Positions 1 to 6,138 of a DNA stretch of 6,351 bases are shown here, one piece after another. Origin of the DNA: Candidatus Zixiibacteriota bacterium (GTDB lineage: Bacteria; Zixibacteria; MSB-5A5; SM1-73); NCBI GenBank assembly GCA_023127875.1, contig JAGMFA010000120.1:1-6351 (forward strand), in the 5' to 3' direction. A program made the position numbers and the translations under genes. The notes under the pieces are model-generated. The model worked only from the letters and a program-made list of their open reading frames with translations, was not told where the DNA came from and did no database searches. Position 1 is the first letter of the stretch. Each line of letters opens with the position of its first letter.

Positions 1-95
1 TTTCCTGCTCCTCTTAGTAAGTTTGATCTCTCCAACTACTTTTTCGGAAACCTCTAAGCATTGCCTTGGCAGTTTTTTTCCTTAGTTGGGATCGA
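1..95. other. Left-edge non-coding stretch, no supported gene
   Basis: This stretch lies downstream of the peptidase stop codon. On the plus strand there is a short dyad (TGCC-TT-GGCA, about 62-71) followed by seven T residues. This could be a poor terminator for a plus-strand gene ending off the left edge, but the loop is too short for a good hairpin. On the minus strand the last bases before the edge include AAGAGGAG, which could be a ribosome binding site for a gene beyond the window. Neither reading is strong, and I see no real coding region here. Confidence 0.3.
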
Positions 96-1490
96 TTACA
101 TCGGATCCCAAGGGGGAAGCACAATCGGCTTAGTTTTTAGAATATCCAACACCGGTTTTGGCAAATACTTTTTGTTGATTATTACTTTGTAAACATATTC
201 ATCGAACCACTCATCATACATAGTCCAGTATCCCTTGTTGCCTTTCTTATCTCCCCAGCTATTTTCCACCAGCCACTTTGTTGGTTTCCCCTCCAGCGTA
301 TCCACGCCTACGAACACCATAGCGTGGGTGGAGTGGCTTTCCCGATAGCGAAACTTATCTGCCTTACTCATGGAAAAATCCATTCCGTAGAAGGTTTCAT
401 AATCGTAGATTTCAGGGGCCATGATACCGTATTCCGAGTTGTTCTCTTTACCGACATCGCAGGCAAAATAGACCGGCTGGTTATCCAATAGTTGCTTTAG
501 GGCAAATTCCCCCATCTGTTTGGTGTCTAAGTTTATGAAAATGTTGTCTGGACGATCATAAATGTTTCGGGCTAAGCGCATTTGATAAAGTTTATTATAA
601 GGGTGCACCGCGTGATTGTAAATGGGGACATAGTCTCTTAAATCAACATCCACAACCTCCTTGAAAAAATTCTGAGGCGTATACGTTTTAACTTCACTGA
701 CAACCGTATCTTTGCTCTCGTATCGCCATTGAAATTCCGTGGGAGGAACCCCGAAGTTCAGTGCCAGCATCCGGTAAACTTCTTTAAGCATCTCCACTTT
801 GCGCTCTCTCAGTTCACCAAGCGTTGCACCATCCTGGCTCATTTCTCTTAAAATCGCTGCGTCTTGACGAAGCTTGCGGCTGACGAGCCGATCCATCATT
901 GCTGTCTTGCTGGTTTGCTCACTCTCCGGCATCACGCTTTTAGGAACTACACCATACTTTTCTATAAGCTCCACCACGTAAATCCATAAACCACCGTCAG
1001 AAAAAGGACTCTTTAGTATCATGGTAAGCTCTCTATCCAAAGGATCACGATCCTTTGTCTCGATGATCAGTTCCAAAAAGGTATTAGCCTTTTCGAACTT
1101 GTCCCAGAAGAAGAGATAGCTCTGGGAGAATTCAAATTCCTTCAAGTCACATTTTTCAATCACCTTAGGACGCATGATGTTCAGTCCGGCAAATAGCCAG
1201 CATCGACCACTGCTTTTTTGATTGGTGATCCCCTTGGTTTTAATCTTGTGGTTGAACAGGTTGTCGTGGGCTACATATTTCTGGCGGTTCAACGTCAGTT
1301 TCTTGATGTCGTTATTAGTTAAAGCGTTCATTAGGGCGCGGGTTGTAGCGTCCAGCTTGAAGGATTGACAGACCTCCCGGATAACATCCGAAGTAAGACC
1401 ACCTTCCTTACTGCCCTTTCCCCAGATCGCAACTGGACTCACCATAAGAAGAATCAGCAATAAAATGCCACATTTTTTAAACTGCCTCAT
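96..1490 (-). CDS. Exported C1B cysteine peptidase (bleomycin hydrolase / aminopeptidase C family)
   Basis: A 464-residue papain-fold cysteine peptidase of the bleomycin hydrolase/PepC type (MEROPS C1B). These enzymes trim peptides from the N-terminus, usually as self-compartmentalised hexamers. All catalytic elements are present: oxyanion Gln91 and nucleophile Cys97 in NQKSSGRCWLF, His389 in SHSTHAMVFVGVD, and Asn410 in WLVENSWG. The length is normal for the family (about 450). The N-terminus is unlike the cytosolic enzymes: a basic start, a hydrophobic run at about 8-22 and a likely signal peptidase I site near AIWG-KGS, so export to the periplasm or outside is inferred. The C-terminus stops at PPWDPM, whereas many relatives continue with a GALA-like tail that enters the active site. 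The start is supported by AAAGGAG seven bases upstream. It is separated from the upstream gene by 280 bases, so it is probably transcribed alone. The family call is firm; the natural substrate is unknown. Confidence 0.93.
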   Translation of the reverse strand: MRQFKKCGILLLILLMVSPVAIWGKGSKEGGLTSDVIREVCQSFKLDATTRALMNALTNNDIKKLTLNRQKYVAHDNLFNHKIKTKGITNQKSSGRCWLFAGLNIMRPKVIEKCDLKEFEFSQSYLFFWDKFEKANTFLELIIETKDRDPLDRELTMILKSPFSDGGLWIYVVELIEKYGVVPKSVMPESEQTSKTAMMDRLVSRKLRQDAAILREMSQDGATLGELRERKVEMLKEVYRMLALNFGVPPTEFQWRYESKDTVVSEVKTYTPQNFFKEVVDVDLRDYVPIYNHAVHPYNKLYQMRLARNIYDRPDNIFINLDTKQMGEFALKQLLDNQPVYFACDVGKENNSEYGIMAPEIYDYETFYGMDFSMSKADKFRYRESHSTHAMVFVGVDTLEGKPTKWLVENSWGDKKGNKGYWTMYDEWFDEYVYKVIINKKYLPKPVLDILKTKPIVLPPWDPM

Positions 1491-1497
1491 AACTCCA

Positions 1498-1504
1498 CTC
1501 CTTT
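1498..1504 (-). promoter_or_regulatory. Ribosome binding site of the C1B peptidase
   Basis: The minus strand reads AAAGGAG, with seven bases before the ATG at 1490. This is the canonical Shine-Dalgarno arrangement and fixes the start that includes the signal peptide. Confidence 0.8.
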
Positions 1505-1565
1505 GTTTGAGGGGTTTAATTGTTTAGGCCTGGTTGATTATCATTTCAGTTTTTATCATACTTTT

Positions 1566-1594
1566 TCTATACTAAATAATTTCCGCGTTTTAAA
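1566..1594 (-). promoter_or_regulatory. Possible sigma-70-like promoter for the peptidase
   Basis: On the minus strand TTTAAA (1589-1594) is followed after 17 bases by TATAGA (1566-1571); each matches four of six consensus bases. A TATGAT at 1555-1560 is a competing -10 without a good -35. The sequence is AT-rich, so such matches are expected by chance, and this call is weak. It would leave an untranslated leader of about 70 bases. Confidence 0.3.
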
Positions 1595-1770
1595 CCTTTG
1601 AGCATGGGCGTCTAAATACTACCTCAGCATAGCCCTATTCATAAAATACCATATTCCTGTCTTGTATGCAACAAGAAGAATCGCTCGTTTTCCGAAGGAA
1701 GTTGAAGGTGTGGGACAAATTCTGGGTTTTTCAGCACGCCTAAAAGATCTACACTTCAAGGTACTTGAGT

Positions 1771-3783
1771 CTATTGAGCTGTGAGCTTTTGTCGGGTCAT
1801 CATCTCAATGCTGAGTTGGAGAAATGAGCGTTCTTTGGTCTGAAGCTCTCCTACTAGATCAAGCAGTTCTGAAGATAGGTCATTCCTCTGAAGTGGATCC
1901 TCATGAATTTCGTAAAGTGAGTAGTTTACCCCTATCCGTTCGATGAAAAAATAAGGTCCCTCCAACCAGCCGATCAGATCTCCATCCAACATCATGGCGA
2001 AGCCATTATCGTCGGGAGGAAGGGAGAGGATGTCCCGACCCCAGGATTGGTGAAGAGTTGGTTTGCCCAGAATGCCAAGGATGGTGGGAATAAGGTCGGT
2101 CTGGCTTGCCACAGTAGAAATCCTTCTGGGTGATCCCAAGATATGCGGTGCGTAGATCAGACAGGCGATATGGAATCTATCCCAGGGCAGGTCACTTTGT
2201 GTTTCCATAAGCTTTCCATGATCTCCCACCAGAACGAATAGGGTATTTTCAAAATAAGGTTGTTTTTTTGCGTCATGAAAAAACTGCCCCAGAGCCCAGT
2301 CGGAATAGTAAAAAGCGTTCAGATAATCGGAGTGAGGAACGTCTTCAGGAAAGATTTTGAAATCTGATGAGGGTAAAAGAAAAGGCTCGTGATTGCTTAA
2401 GGTGATTATGACTCCCAAAAAAGGTTGGTCATCAAATTTTGCAAACTCCTGGTTGGCTCTCTCAAAGACAATATGATCGGGAACACCCCACTTACCTAAT
2501 CTTGTCTCGGAAGGGAAGTCAGGCTCACCGACGAACTTCTCAATCCCCTGGCTTCTCAAAAAGCCCTCCATATTGTCAAATTGCAAATCACCACCATAGA
2601 TTAAGACGGATTGATAGCCCCGTTTTTCCAAAATGTGGGCGAGGGATATAAATGGACGATTGGCGGAAAACTGTTTCATGATGGAACGTCCAGGTTGTGA
2701 GGGAAATGAGCAAAAGATTGAGACCATTCCCCGATTGGTGCGCGTGCCGGTGGCGAAGAAGTTCTCAAACAAAATACCATTTTGGGCAAGACTGTCAAAA
2801 TTGGGGGTCACGTCCGGCTTTCCTCCTAATGATCCCACATAACGCGCCAGCCAGCTCTCCAATAAAATTATGACCACATTGTAATCTTTTGTCTCTTTTA
2901 ATTCAGATTTGGGGTAATACCAGCGAGCCAGGGAATGAAGAGAATCAGAAGGCTTTTCTTTTGGATTTGTCAATAATTCTTGAACAGTGGATAAAGCTTC
3001 CCCTGTTGGGTAAAAATGAAACTTTTCAAGGGACTCGCCCCGTTTTTGACGATAATCCTCCCAATAAGATTTGCCCAGGGTATAGGTCCCATTTAAAGCC
3101 AGTTGATTGGCAAAACCGTATGGGCTAAAGTATGCCAGACCCCAGTCAATAGGTGCAAGCTGCCACCGTCCGCGCGCTCCCAAAAAGAGAAGTGCCAAAA
3201 TCAATATGAAATATATAAAACGAAGACCGATTTTTTCTTTGCGCTTCTGACCGAATATCTTACCACTTATTTTTATTACCAGAAACGCAAAAACAAAAGT
3301 AACAGCTCCCCACAACAGAAGATATGAAGTAACCGGATAAGCAGACCATATGCTGTACCACATCATGTCTAACTGATCAGTATATTCCAGCGCCCAGTGG
3401 CTTAAACGGGTACCAAATTCGCCATAATATTCGATGTCCACTAAGCTCAAAAAGAAAATAAGGCTTAAGCAAACCAAGAGCACCGTTTCAATTATTGTCC
3501 GGCTTGGCTTGAGGCGATCTATGCTGATAAAAGGTAGATGGCTTAAGATGAAAAGCGGAATAAAAATATAGCTGAGCACCACCGCATCGAATCGCGCCCC
3601 TATAACAAAAGAATGCAGAAACGTAAACAACGGGATTCCAGCGGTAAGGTTTAGATGTTTTAAAAGAAACCCCAAGCGGAATAGAGTAAGGAAAACTGTC
3701 GCTATTATGAAAACAATTGCAAAGAACAAAACAGTCCTGGGAGGGGAGATGGAATTTAGAATCGTGCGAAATCGTTTATTCAT
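1771..3783 (-). CDS. LTA-synthase/sulfatase-family membrane transferase
   Basis: A 670-residue protein with the LtaS-like architecture. There are about five N-terminal membrane segments (roughly 17-38, 50-82, 98-116, 151-171, 187-203), a linker, and an extracytoplasmic sulfatase/alkaline-phosphatase-fold domain from about 300 onward. Visible active-site elements are Glu309 in LLESW (metal ligand), the GTRTNRG motif with Thr349 as the likely nucleophile, Asp436 in WGVPDH, His465 in LSNHEPF, and Asp521-His522 in GDHG. Family members move phosphoglycerol, phosphoethanolamine or similar groups from phospholipids onto envelope polymers or lipids. In Gram-negative bacteria the acceptor is often a periplasmic glucan or LPS component, so true lipoteichoic acid synthesis is not implied. 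It has its own strong promoter 29 bases upstream of its start, and no good Shine-Dalgarno. Membership is firm; donor and acceptor cannot be read from sequence. Confidence 0.9.
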   Translation of the reverse strand: MNKRFRTILNSISPPRTVLFFAIVFIIATVFLTLFRLGFLLKHLNLTAGIPLFTFLHSFVIGARFDAVVLSYIFIPLFILSHLPFISIDRLKPSRTIIETVLLVCLSLIFFLSLVDIEYYGEFGTRLSHWALEYTDQLDMMWYSIWSAYPVTSYLLLWGAVTFVFAFLVIKISGKIFGQKRKEKIGLRFIYFILILALLFLGARGRWQLAPIDWGLAYFSPYGFANQLALNGTYTLGKSYWEDYRQKRGESLEKFHFYPTGEALSTVQELLTNPKEKPSDSLHSLARWYYPKSELKETKDYNVVIILLESWLARYVGSLGGKPDVTPNFDSLAQNGILFENFFATGTRTNRGMVSIFCSFPSQPGRSIMKQFSANRPFISLAHILEKRGYQSVLIYGGDLQFDNMEGFLRSQGIEKFVGEPDFPSETRLGKWGVPDHIVFERANQEFAKFDDQPFLGVIITLSNHEPFLLPSSDFKIFPEDVPHSDYLNAFYYSDWALGQFFHDAKKQPYFENTLFVLVGDHGKLMETQSDLPWDRFHIACLIYAPHILGSPRRISTVASQTDLIPTILGILGKPTLHQSWGRDILSLPPDDNGFAMMLDGDLIGWLEGPYFFIERIGVNYSLYEIHEDPLQRNDLSSELLDLVGELQTKERSFLQLSIEMMTRQKLTAQ

Positions 3784-3792
3784 GGATCAGTT

Positions 3793-3806
3793 CTTCAAAT
3801 TTGAAG
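3793..3806. repeat. 14-base perfect palindrome in the transferase leader (possible operator)
   Basis: CTTCAAATTTGAAG is a perfect palindrome lying five bases downstream of the -10 box, so it covers the expected transcription start. That is a classic repressor position. A copy differing at one base sits in the ccmA leader at 6100-6113. It has no loop, so a DNA site is more likely than an RNA hairpin. Regulatory function is inferred only. Confidence 0.4.
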
Positions 3807-3811
3807 GACCG

Positions 3812-3841
3812 ATTATAAGGCGCATAAAAGTTATCAGTCAA
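3812..3841 (-). promoter_or_regulatory. Sigma-70-like promoter of the LTA-synthase-like gene
   Basis: On the minus strand TTGACT (3836-3841) and a perfect TATAAT (3812-3817) are separated by 18 bases. Eleven of twelve consensus positions match. Transcription would begin near 3805 and give a leader of about 22 bases before the ATG at 3783. The -35 box begins 13 bases past the ccmD stop, so the transferase gene can be transcribed independently of the ccm cluster. Confidence 0.75.
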
Positions 3842-3854
3842 AAGCAAATCGGAT

Positions 3855-3974
3855 TTAGGAGCGGTTTATTTGTTTTTCAAGTTTTTTGACTTTTCTATCC
3901 AGCCTGAGAAGATAGAAGAACACACCGATCCAGATAACAAGTGTGACCATCATGGCCACATAGTTTGAGGACAT
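3855..3974 (-). CDS. ccmD: CcmD, small haem exporter subunit
   Basis: A 39-residue protein with the usual CcmD plan: a short N-terminus (MSSNYVAMM), one membrane segment at about 7-23 containing WIGVFFYLL, then a basic and charged cytoplasmic tail beginning RLDRKVKKLEKQ. In System I cytochrome c maturation CcmD joins the CcmABC complex and is needed to release haem-loaded CcmE from CcmC. The start lies two bases after the ccmC stop, and GGAGG seven bases upstream lies within the last ccmC codons, so the two are translated in tandem. Size, topology and position directly after ccmC all agree; sequence conservation in this family is low, so the context carries much of the weight. Confidence 0.87.
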   Translation of the reverse strand: MSSNYVAMMVTLVIWIGVFFYLLRLDRKVKKLEKQINRS

Positions 3975-3976
3975 CC

Positions 3977-4627
3977 TTATTCCTCCGTCAGTTTATTTGA
4001 TATTTTATTTATCTCACATTCAAGCTTGAATATCCAGACAAAGAGAAAAGTAAATCCAAGAAGCGATGCCAGAAAAGTGGTCAAAATAGATGGTGGCATC
4101 TGTAGGTGCAACTCTACGTTTATCACCGAATCGGTGGGGTGAAGTGACTGATAAACCCTTGGAACCACGAACACCAGGAACGGGACGGTGAGGAAAGCTA
4201 AGACAGCATAAACTGAGGAGAGCGCTGCTTTTCTTTCCTCGGAGTTCACTGCCGATCTTAAAGCAAAGTAAGCTCCATAGATCAAAAGCAGGATGAAAAT
4301 GGAGGCCTCCCGGGGATCCCAGTTCCAGAAAGAGCCCCAGGTGGATTTGGCAAATATTGAGCCAGAGATAGTGGCTAAAATTGCAAACAAAAGACCTAAT
4401 CGTGACGCCACAGATGCCTTGGCGTCGTAAGTTAAATCTTTTTTCTTTAGATAAAGGATGCTGAAAACAAAAGAGAAAAAGAAAGCTAAAACCGCTATCC
4501 ATGCCACAGGCACATGAAAGAAGAAAATCCTTGATACCTCGCCCAACTGGGACTGCGGCGCTGGCAAAAGGAAAGCGGCAACGATCACACCGCATATCCA
4601 GATCAGCAAAAATATCTTCCACCACAT
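3977..4627 (-). CDS. ccmC: CcmC, haem-handling membrane protein
   Basis: A 216-residue member of the CcmC/CcmF/CcsA haem-handling family with about six membrane segments. CcmC binds haem at the outer face of the inner membrane and attaches it to CcmE. The tryptophan-rich WWD motif is clear at about 97-107 (WGSFWNWDPRE). The two conserved external histidines that ligate haem are visible as His38 in FFFHVPVAW and His163 in SLHPTD. It is shorter than E. coli CcmC (245) but complete at both ends. AAAGGA lies ten bases upstream of the ATG. CcsA/ResC-type System II proteins share the WWD motif, but size, the flanking ccmA, ccmB and ccmD, and the HVP motif favour CcmC. A 198-base spacer with a palindromic element separates it from ccmB. 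Confidence 0.95.
   Translation of the reverse strand: MWWKIFLLIWICGVIVAAFLLPAPQSQLGEVSRIFFFHVPVAWIAVLAFFFSFVFSILYLKKKDLTYDAKASVASRLGLLFAILATISGSIFAKSTWGSFWNWDPREASIFILLLIYGAYFALRSAVNSEERKAALSSVYAVLAFLTVPFLVFVVPRVYQSLHPTDSVINVELHLQMPPSILTTFLASLLGFTFLFVWIFKLECEINKISNKLTEE
3982..3986 (-). promoter_or_regulatory. Ribosome binding site of ccmD inside the ccmC 3' end
   Basis: The minus strand reads GGAGG with a seven-base spacer before the ccmD ATG. It overlaps the final Thr-Glu-Glu codons of ccmC, which supports both the ccmD start and coupled translation. Confidence 0.8.
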
Positions 4628-4637
4628 ACGGTCAACG

Positions 4638-4643
4638 TCCTTT
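4638..4643 (-). promoter_or_regulatory. Ribosome binding site of ccmC
   Basis: AAAGGA on the minus strand, ten bases before the ATG at 4627. The spacing is slightly long but usable, and it supports the annotated start after the repeat-bearing spacer. Confidence 0.55.
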
Positions 4644-4712
4644 GCAATGATTCATTAACGTCTTGCTATCCGATGGACAAATTATTGTTCTCTGAAAATT
4701 TCTATCTTTACG

Positions 4713-4789
4713 CGTAGCCAAGCCTTTATGGCTTGGTATGAACCAGATGGCTCATGCCAAGGCTCCCGAGCCGTGAAGGCTCGGCTACG
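4713..4789. repeat. 77-base nested palindromic element in the ccmB-ccmC spacer
   Basis: The element is bounded by CGTAGCC (4713-4719) and its complement GGCTACG (4783-4789). It holds three dyads. The left hairpin is CCAAGCC-TTTAT-GGCTTGG (4718-4736). The right hairpin is CCGAGCC-GTGAA-GGCTCGG (4766-4784). The central dyad pairs 4732-4741 with 4752-4761 (ten pairs, one of them G-T). The two outer hairpins are inverted copies of one another, differing mainly by transitions. No T-run follows on the minus strand, so it is not a simple terminator. It looks like a REP- or MITE-type interspersed repeat, but with one copy in view this is inference. Confidence 0.7.
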
Positions 4790-4825
4790 AAAATCTCAAA
4801 AAAATCTATAAAGTTTTTGTTACTA

Positions 4826-5509
4826 TCATTCACTCCATACAAAATCAAACAACAAAAGCGACGCCACAAACATCACCACCACATAGGAGATAAGCAGTCT
4901 TAAATCGCCCCAGCCGGCAGAGAAAGCTTCTCCTTCTAAGGATAATCTGGTTCCGTCTATGGCGGTTATCAACAACGGCAGAAGGATGGGAAAAGACAAC
5001 ACTGCAAAAAGTGCGCCCTTGACATGCGCCTTGGAAATAATTGCGGCTATGATGGTGGTGGCGCAGACCAGCCCCAGGCTTCCTAACAGAAGAACCGATA
5101 AAAAAAGCCATAGGTTCAAAATGGATAAGTTCATCAAGATTATGAATAGAGGAACAATTACAATTTCTAAAAGCAGAAGTAGGAATAAGTTGAACAGAAA
5201 TTTCCCCAAAAAAACGGTGCTGGGCGTGGCGACCAGTTTTAATACGTTAACCGTCCTGCTTTCCTCTTCTTTAACGAAAACCTGAGCCAAACCGGACATA
5301 GAAGAAAAGAATATCACCAGCCACAAAAGCGACGAGATCAACCGCGAGCTTAAAGAGGAAGCCCCGAACGAGAAACTCACCACCACTAAGGTAGTAAGGG
5401 CAAACATAAGGATGGCATTCAGGGCATAGCGGGTGCGGAACTCGCACTTTAAATCCTTTGCCAATAACCAGGCTGACTTAGTTGCCCAGCTGGATGATCT
5501 GATCACCAT
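4826..5509 (-). CDS. ccmB: CcmB, haem exporter membrane subunit
   Basis: A 227-residue protein with about six membrane segments, close to the 220 residues of E. coli CcmB. With CcmA it forms the ABC-type part of the CcmABCD complex, which uses ATP to release haem-charged CcmE; it is not thought to pump haem itself. The family hallmark follows the second membrane segment: an acidic patch and conserved stretch at about 74-100 (GLAQVFVKEEESRTVNVLKL, then ATPSTVFLGK). The N-terminus has the basic, aromatic lead-in typical of CcmB. The ATG start puts its first 32 bases inside ccmA. No ribosome binding site is seen and no later ATG is credible, so translational coupling to ccmA is likely. It ends 198 bases before ccmC. 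Confidence 0.93.
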   Translation of the reverse strand: MVIRSSSWATKSAWLLAKDLKCEFRTRYALNAILMFALTTLVVVSFSFGASSLSSRLISSLLWLVIFFSSMSGLAQVFVKEEESRTVNVLKLVATPSTVFLGKFLFNLFLLLLLEIVIVPLFIILMNLSILNLWLFLSVLLLGSLGLVCATTIIAAIISKAHVKGALFAVLSFPILLPLLITAIDGTRLSLEGEAFSAGWGDLRLLISYVVVMFVASLLLFDFVWSE

Positions 5510-6095
5510 ATTTTAAATCCGCCTTCTCGTTGGTGGCTAAGATCAAAATCCCACTTTCTTTCTGCGAAGAGATTATCTGATCCACCAGTGATATTCCTTC
5601 TTGGTCTAAGTTGGCAGTCGGTTCGTCCAGAATGAGAATTTTGGGGTCATTCAGCCACGCAAAAGCATATTTGAGTCTCTGCTTCATTCCAGAGGAGAAG
5701 GAAAAAACCAAGTCGTTTTCTCTTTCGGCAAGACCCACCCTTGCTATCTTTTCACTAAGTTCATTTTTGTCAGTATTTAAGCCCCGGATGCGAGACAGAA
5801 ACACAAGATTCTCCAGAGCGGTCAGCTCACCATAAAGCTCCAGATCGGGCATAACCAGACCAAAAAGATCTTTACTTTCATCTCTGGTGAGGTTTTTCCC
5901 ATTTTCGCCGATCAAAACCTCGCCTTTGGTGGGTGAAATAAGCCCGCAAATGATTTTAAGCAAAGTGGTCTTGCCCGATCCATTCTTTCCAGTAACAATC
6001 AGTGAGCTTTTCTCCTGTAGGGAAAAAATTATCTCAGCAAACACCTTTCTTTTGCCAAACCATTTTCCCAGATTTCTAACTTCCAACGAAATCAT
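5478..6095 (-). CDS. ccmA: CcmA, ATPase of the haem exporter complex
   Basis: A 205-residue ABC ATPase with no membrane segments, the length of E. coli CcmA. It powers the CcmABCD step of System I cytochrome c maturation on the cytoplasmic face. Motifs in order: Walker A GKNGSGKT (36-43), ELTALENL (90-97), the CcmA-style signature FSSGMKQR (133-140), Walker B ILILDEP (153-159) and D-loop ANLD (161-164). Two usual residues are absent: no Gln at the expected Q-loop site (GLVMPDLELYG), and Asn189 replaces the switch His in ATNEK. The ATG at 6095 is preferred over an in-frame TTG at 6098 because it fits the family N-terminus. There is no clear Shine-Dalgarno. A good promoter lies 44-72 bases upstream, and the gene overlaps ccmB by 32 bases. 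Other ABC ATPases share the fold; the downstream ccmBCD decides the name. Confidence 0.93.
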   Translation of the reverse strand: MISLEVRNLGKWFGKRKVFAEIIFSLQEKSSLIVTGKNGSGKTTLLKIICGLISPTKGEVLIGENGKNLTRDESKDLFGLVMPDLELYGELTALENLVFLSRIRGLNTDKNELSEKIARVGLAERENDLVFSFSSGMKQRLKYAFAWLNDPKILILDEPTANLDQEGISLVDQIISSQKESGILILATNEKADLKYGDQIIQLGN

Positions 6096-6099
6096 CAAT

Positions 6100-6113
6100 C
6101 TTCAAATTTAAAG
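6100..6113. repeat. Near-palindrome in the ccmA leader, copy of the transferase-leader site
   Basis: CTTCAAATTTAAAG matches the 3793-3806 palindrome at 13 of 14 bases; the one change breaks the symmetry. It lies four bases upstream of the ccmA ATG and about 25 bases downstream of its -10 box. A shared regulator-binding site is possible, but the position relative to the promoter differs between the two copies. Confidence 0.3.
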
Positions 6114-6138
6114 AATTTCAACCGACTATTTTTGAACC

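Larger units (their letters stand above)
1491..1770. other. 280-base spacer between the transferase and peptidase genes
   Basis: The peptidase side holds its ribosome binding site and a weak promoter candidate. Next to the transferase stop there is a small dyad (TCAAG-GTA-CTTGA, 1756-1768), but no T-run follows it in the direction of transcription, so it is not a convincing terminator. On the plus strand a frame is open from 1602 to 1784 (61 codons), without an ATG or ribosome binding site, and it runs into the transferase gene on the other strand. I see no supported gene here. Confidence 0.5.

Noticed and set aside
1..57. Plus-strand partial frame ending at 57, followed by a dyad and T-run
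   Set aside because: Only 18 codons are visible with no recognisable domain, and the dyad loop is two bases, too small for a real terminator.
1666..1743. 25-codon plus-strand ORF with an ATG (begins MQQEESLVF)
   Set aside because: No Shine-Dalgarno, no recognisable family, and short open frames of this size are common by chance.
1602..1784. Plus-strand open frame of 61 codons in the transferase-peptidase spacer, including a 40-codon stretch from TTG at 1662
   Set aside because: It has no ATG, no ribosome binding site, and it overlaps the 3' end of a well-supported gene on the other strand. It could be a decayed repeat, but one copy is not enough to say.
4018..4031. 14-base perfect palindrome ATTCAAGCTTGAAT
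   Set aside because: It is inside the ccmC coding region at charged C-terminal codons; a palindrome of this length is expected at about this frequency by chance and no regulatory role fits.
4020..4625. Long 201-codon minus-strand frame overlapping ccmC
   Set aside because: It is an out-of-frame shadow of ccmC: the ccmC frame has the WWD motif and haem-ligand histidines while this one has no coherent domain and is Cys- and Phe-rich noise.
4650..4690. TTGTCC-17-TAATGA as a promoter for ccmC
   Set aside because: The -10 match is poor and the spacer is AT-rich, so this is not separable from chance; ccmC is more simply read from the ccmA promoter.
4713..4789. Reading the nested palindrome as a rho-independent terminator between ccmB and ccmC
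   Set aside because: Neither hairpin is followed by a T-run on the minus strand, and ccmC needs to be transcribed with its partners.
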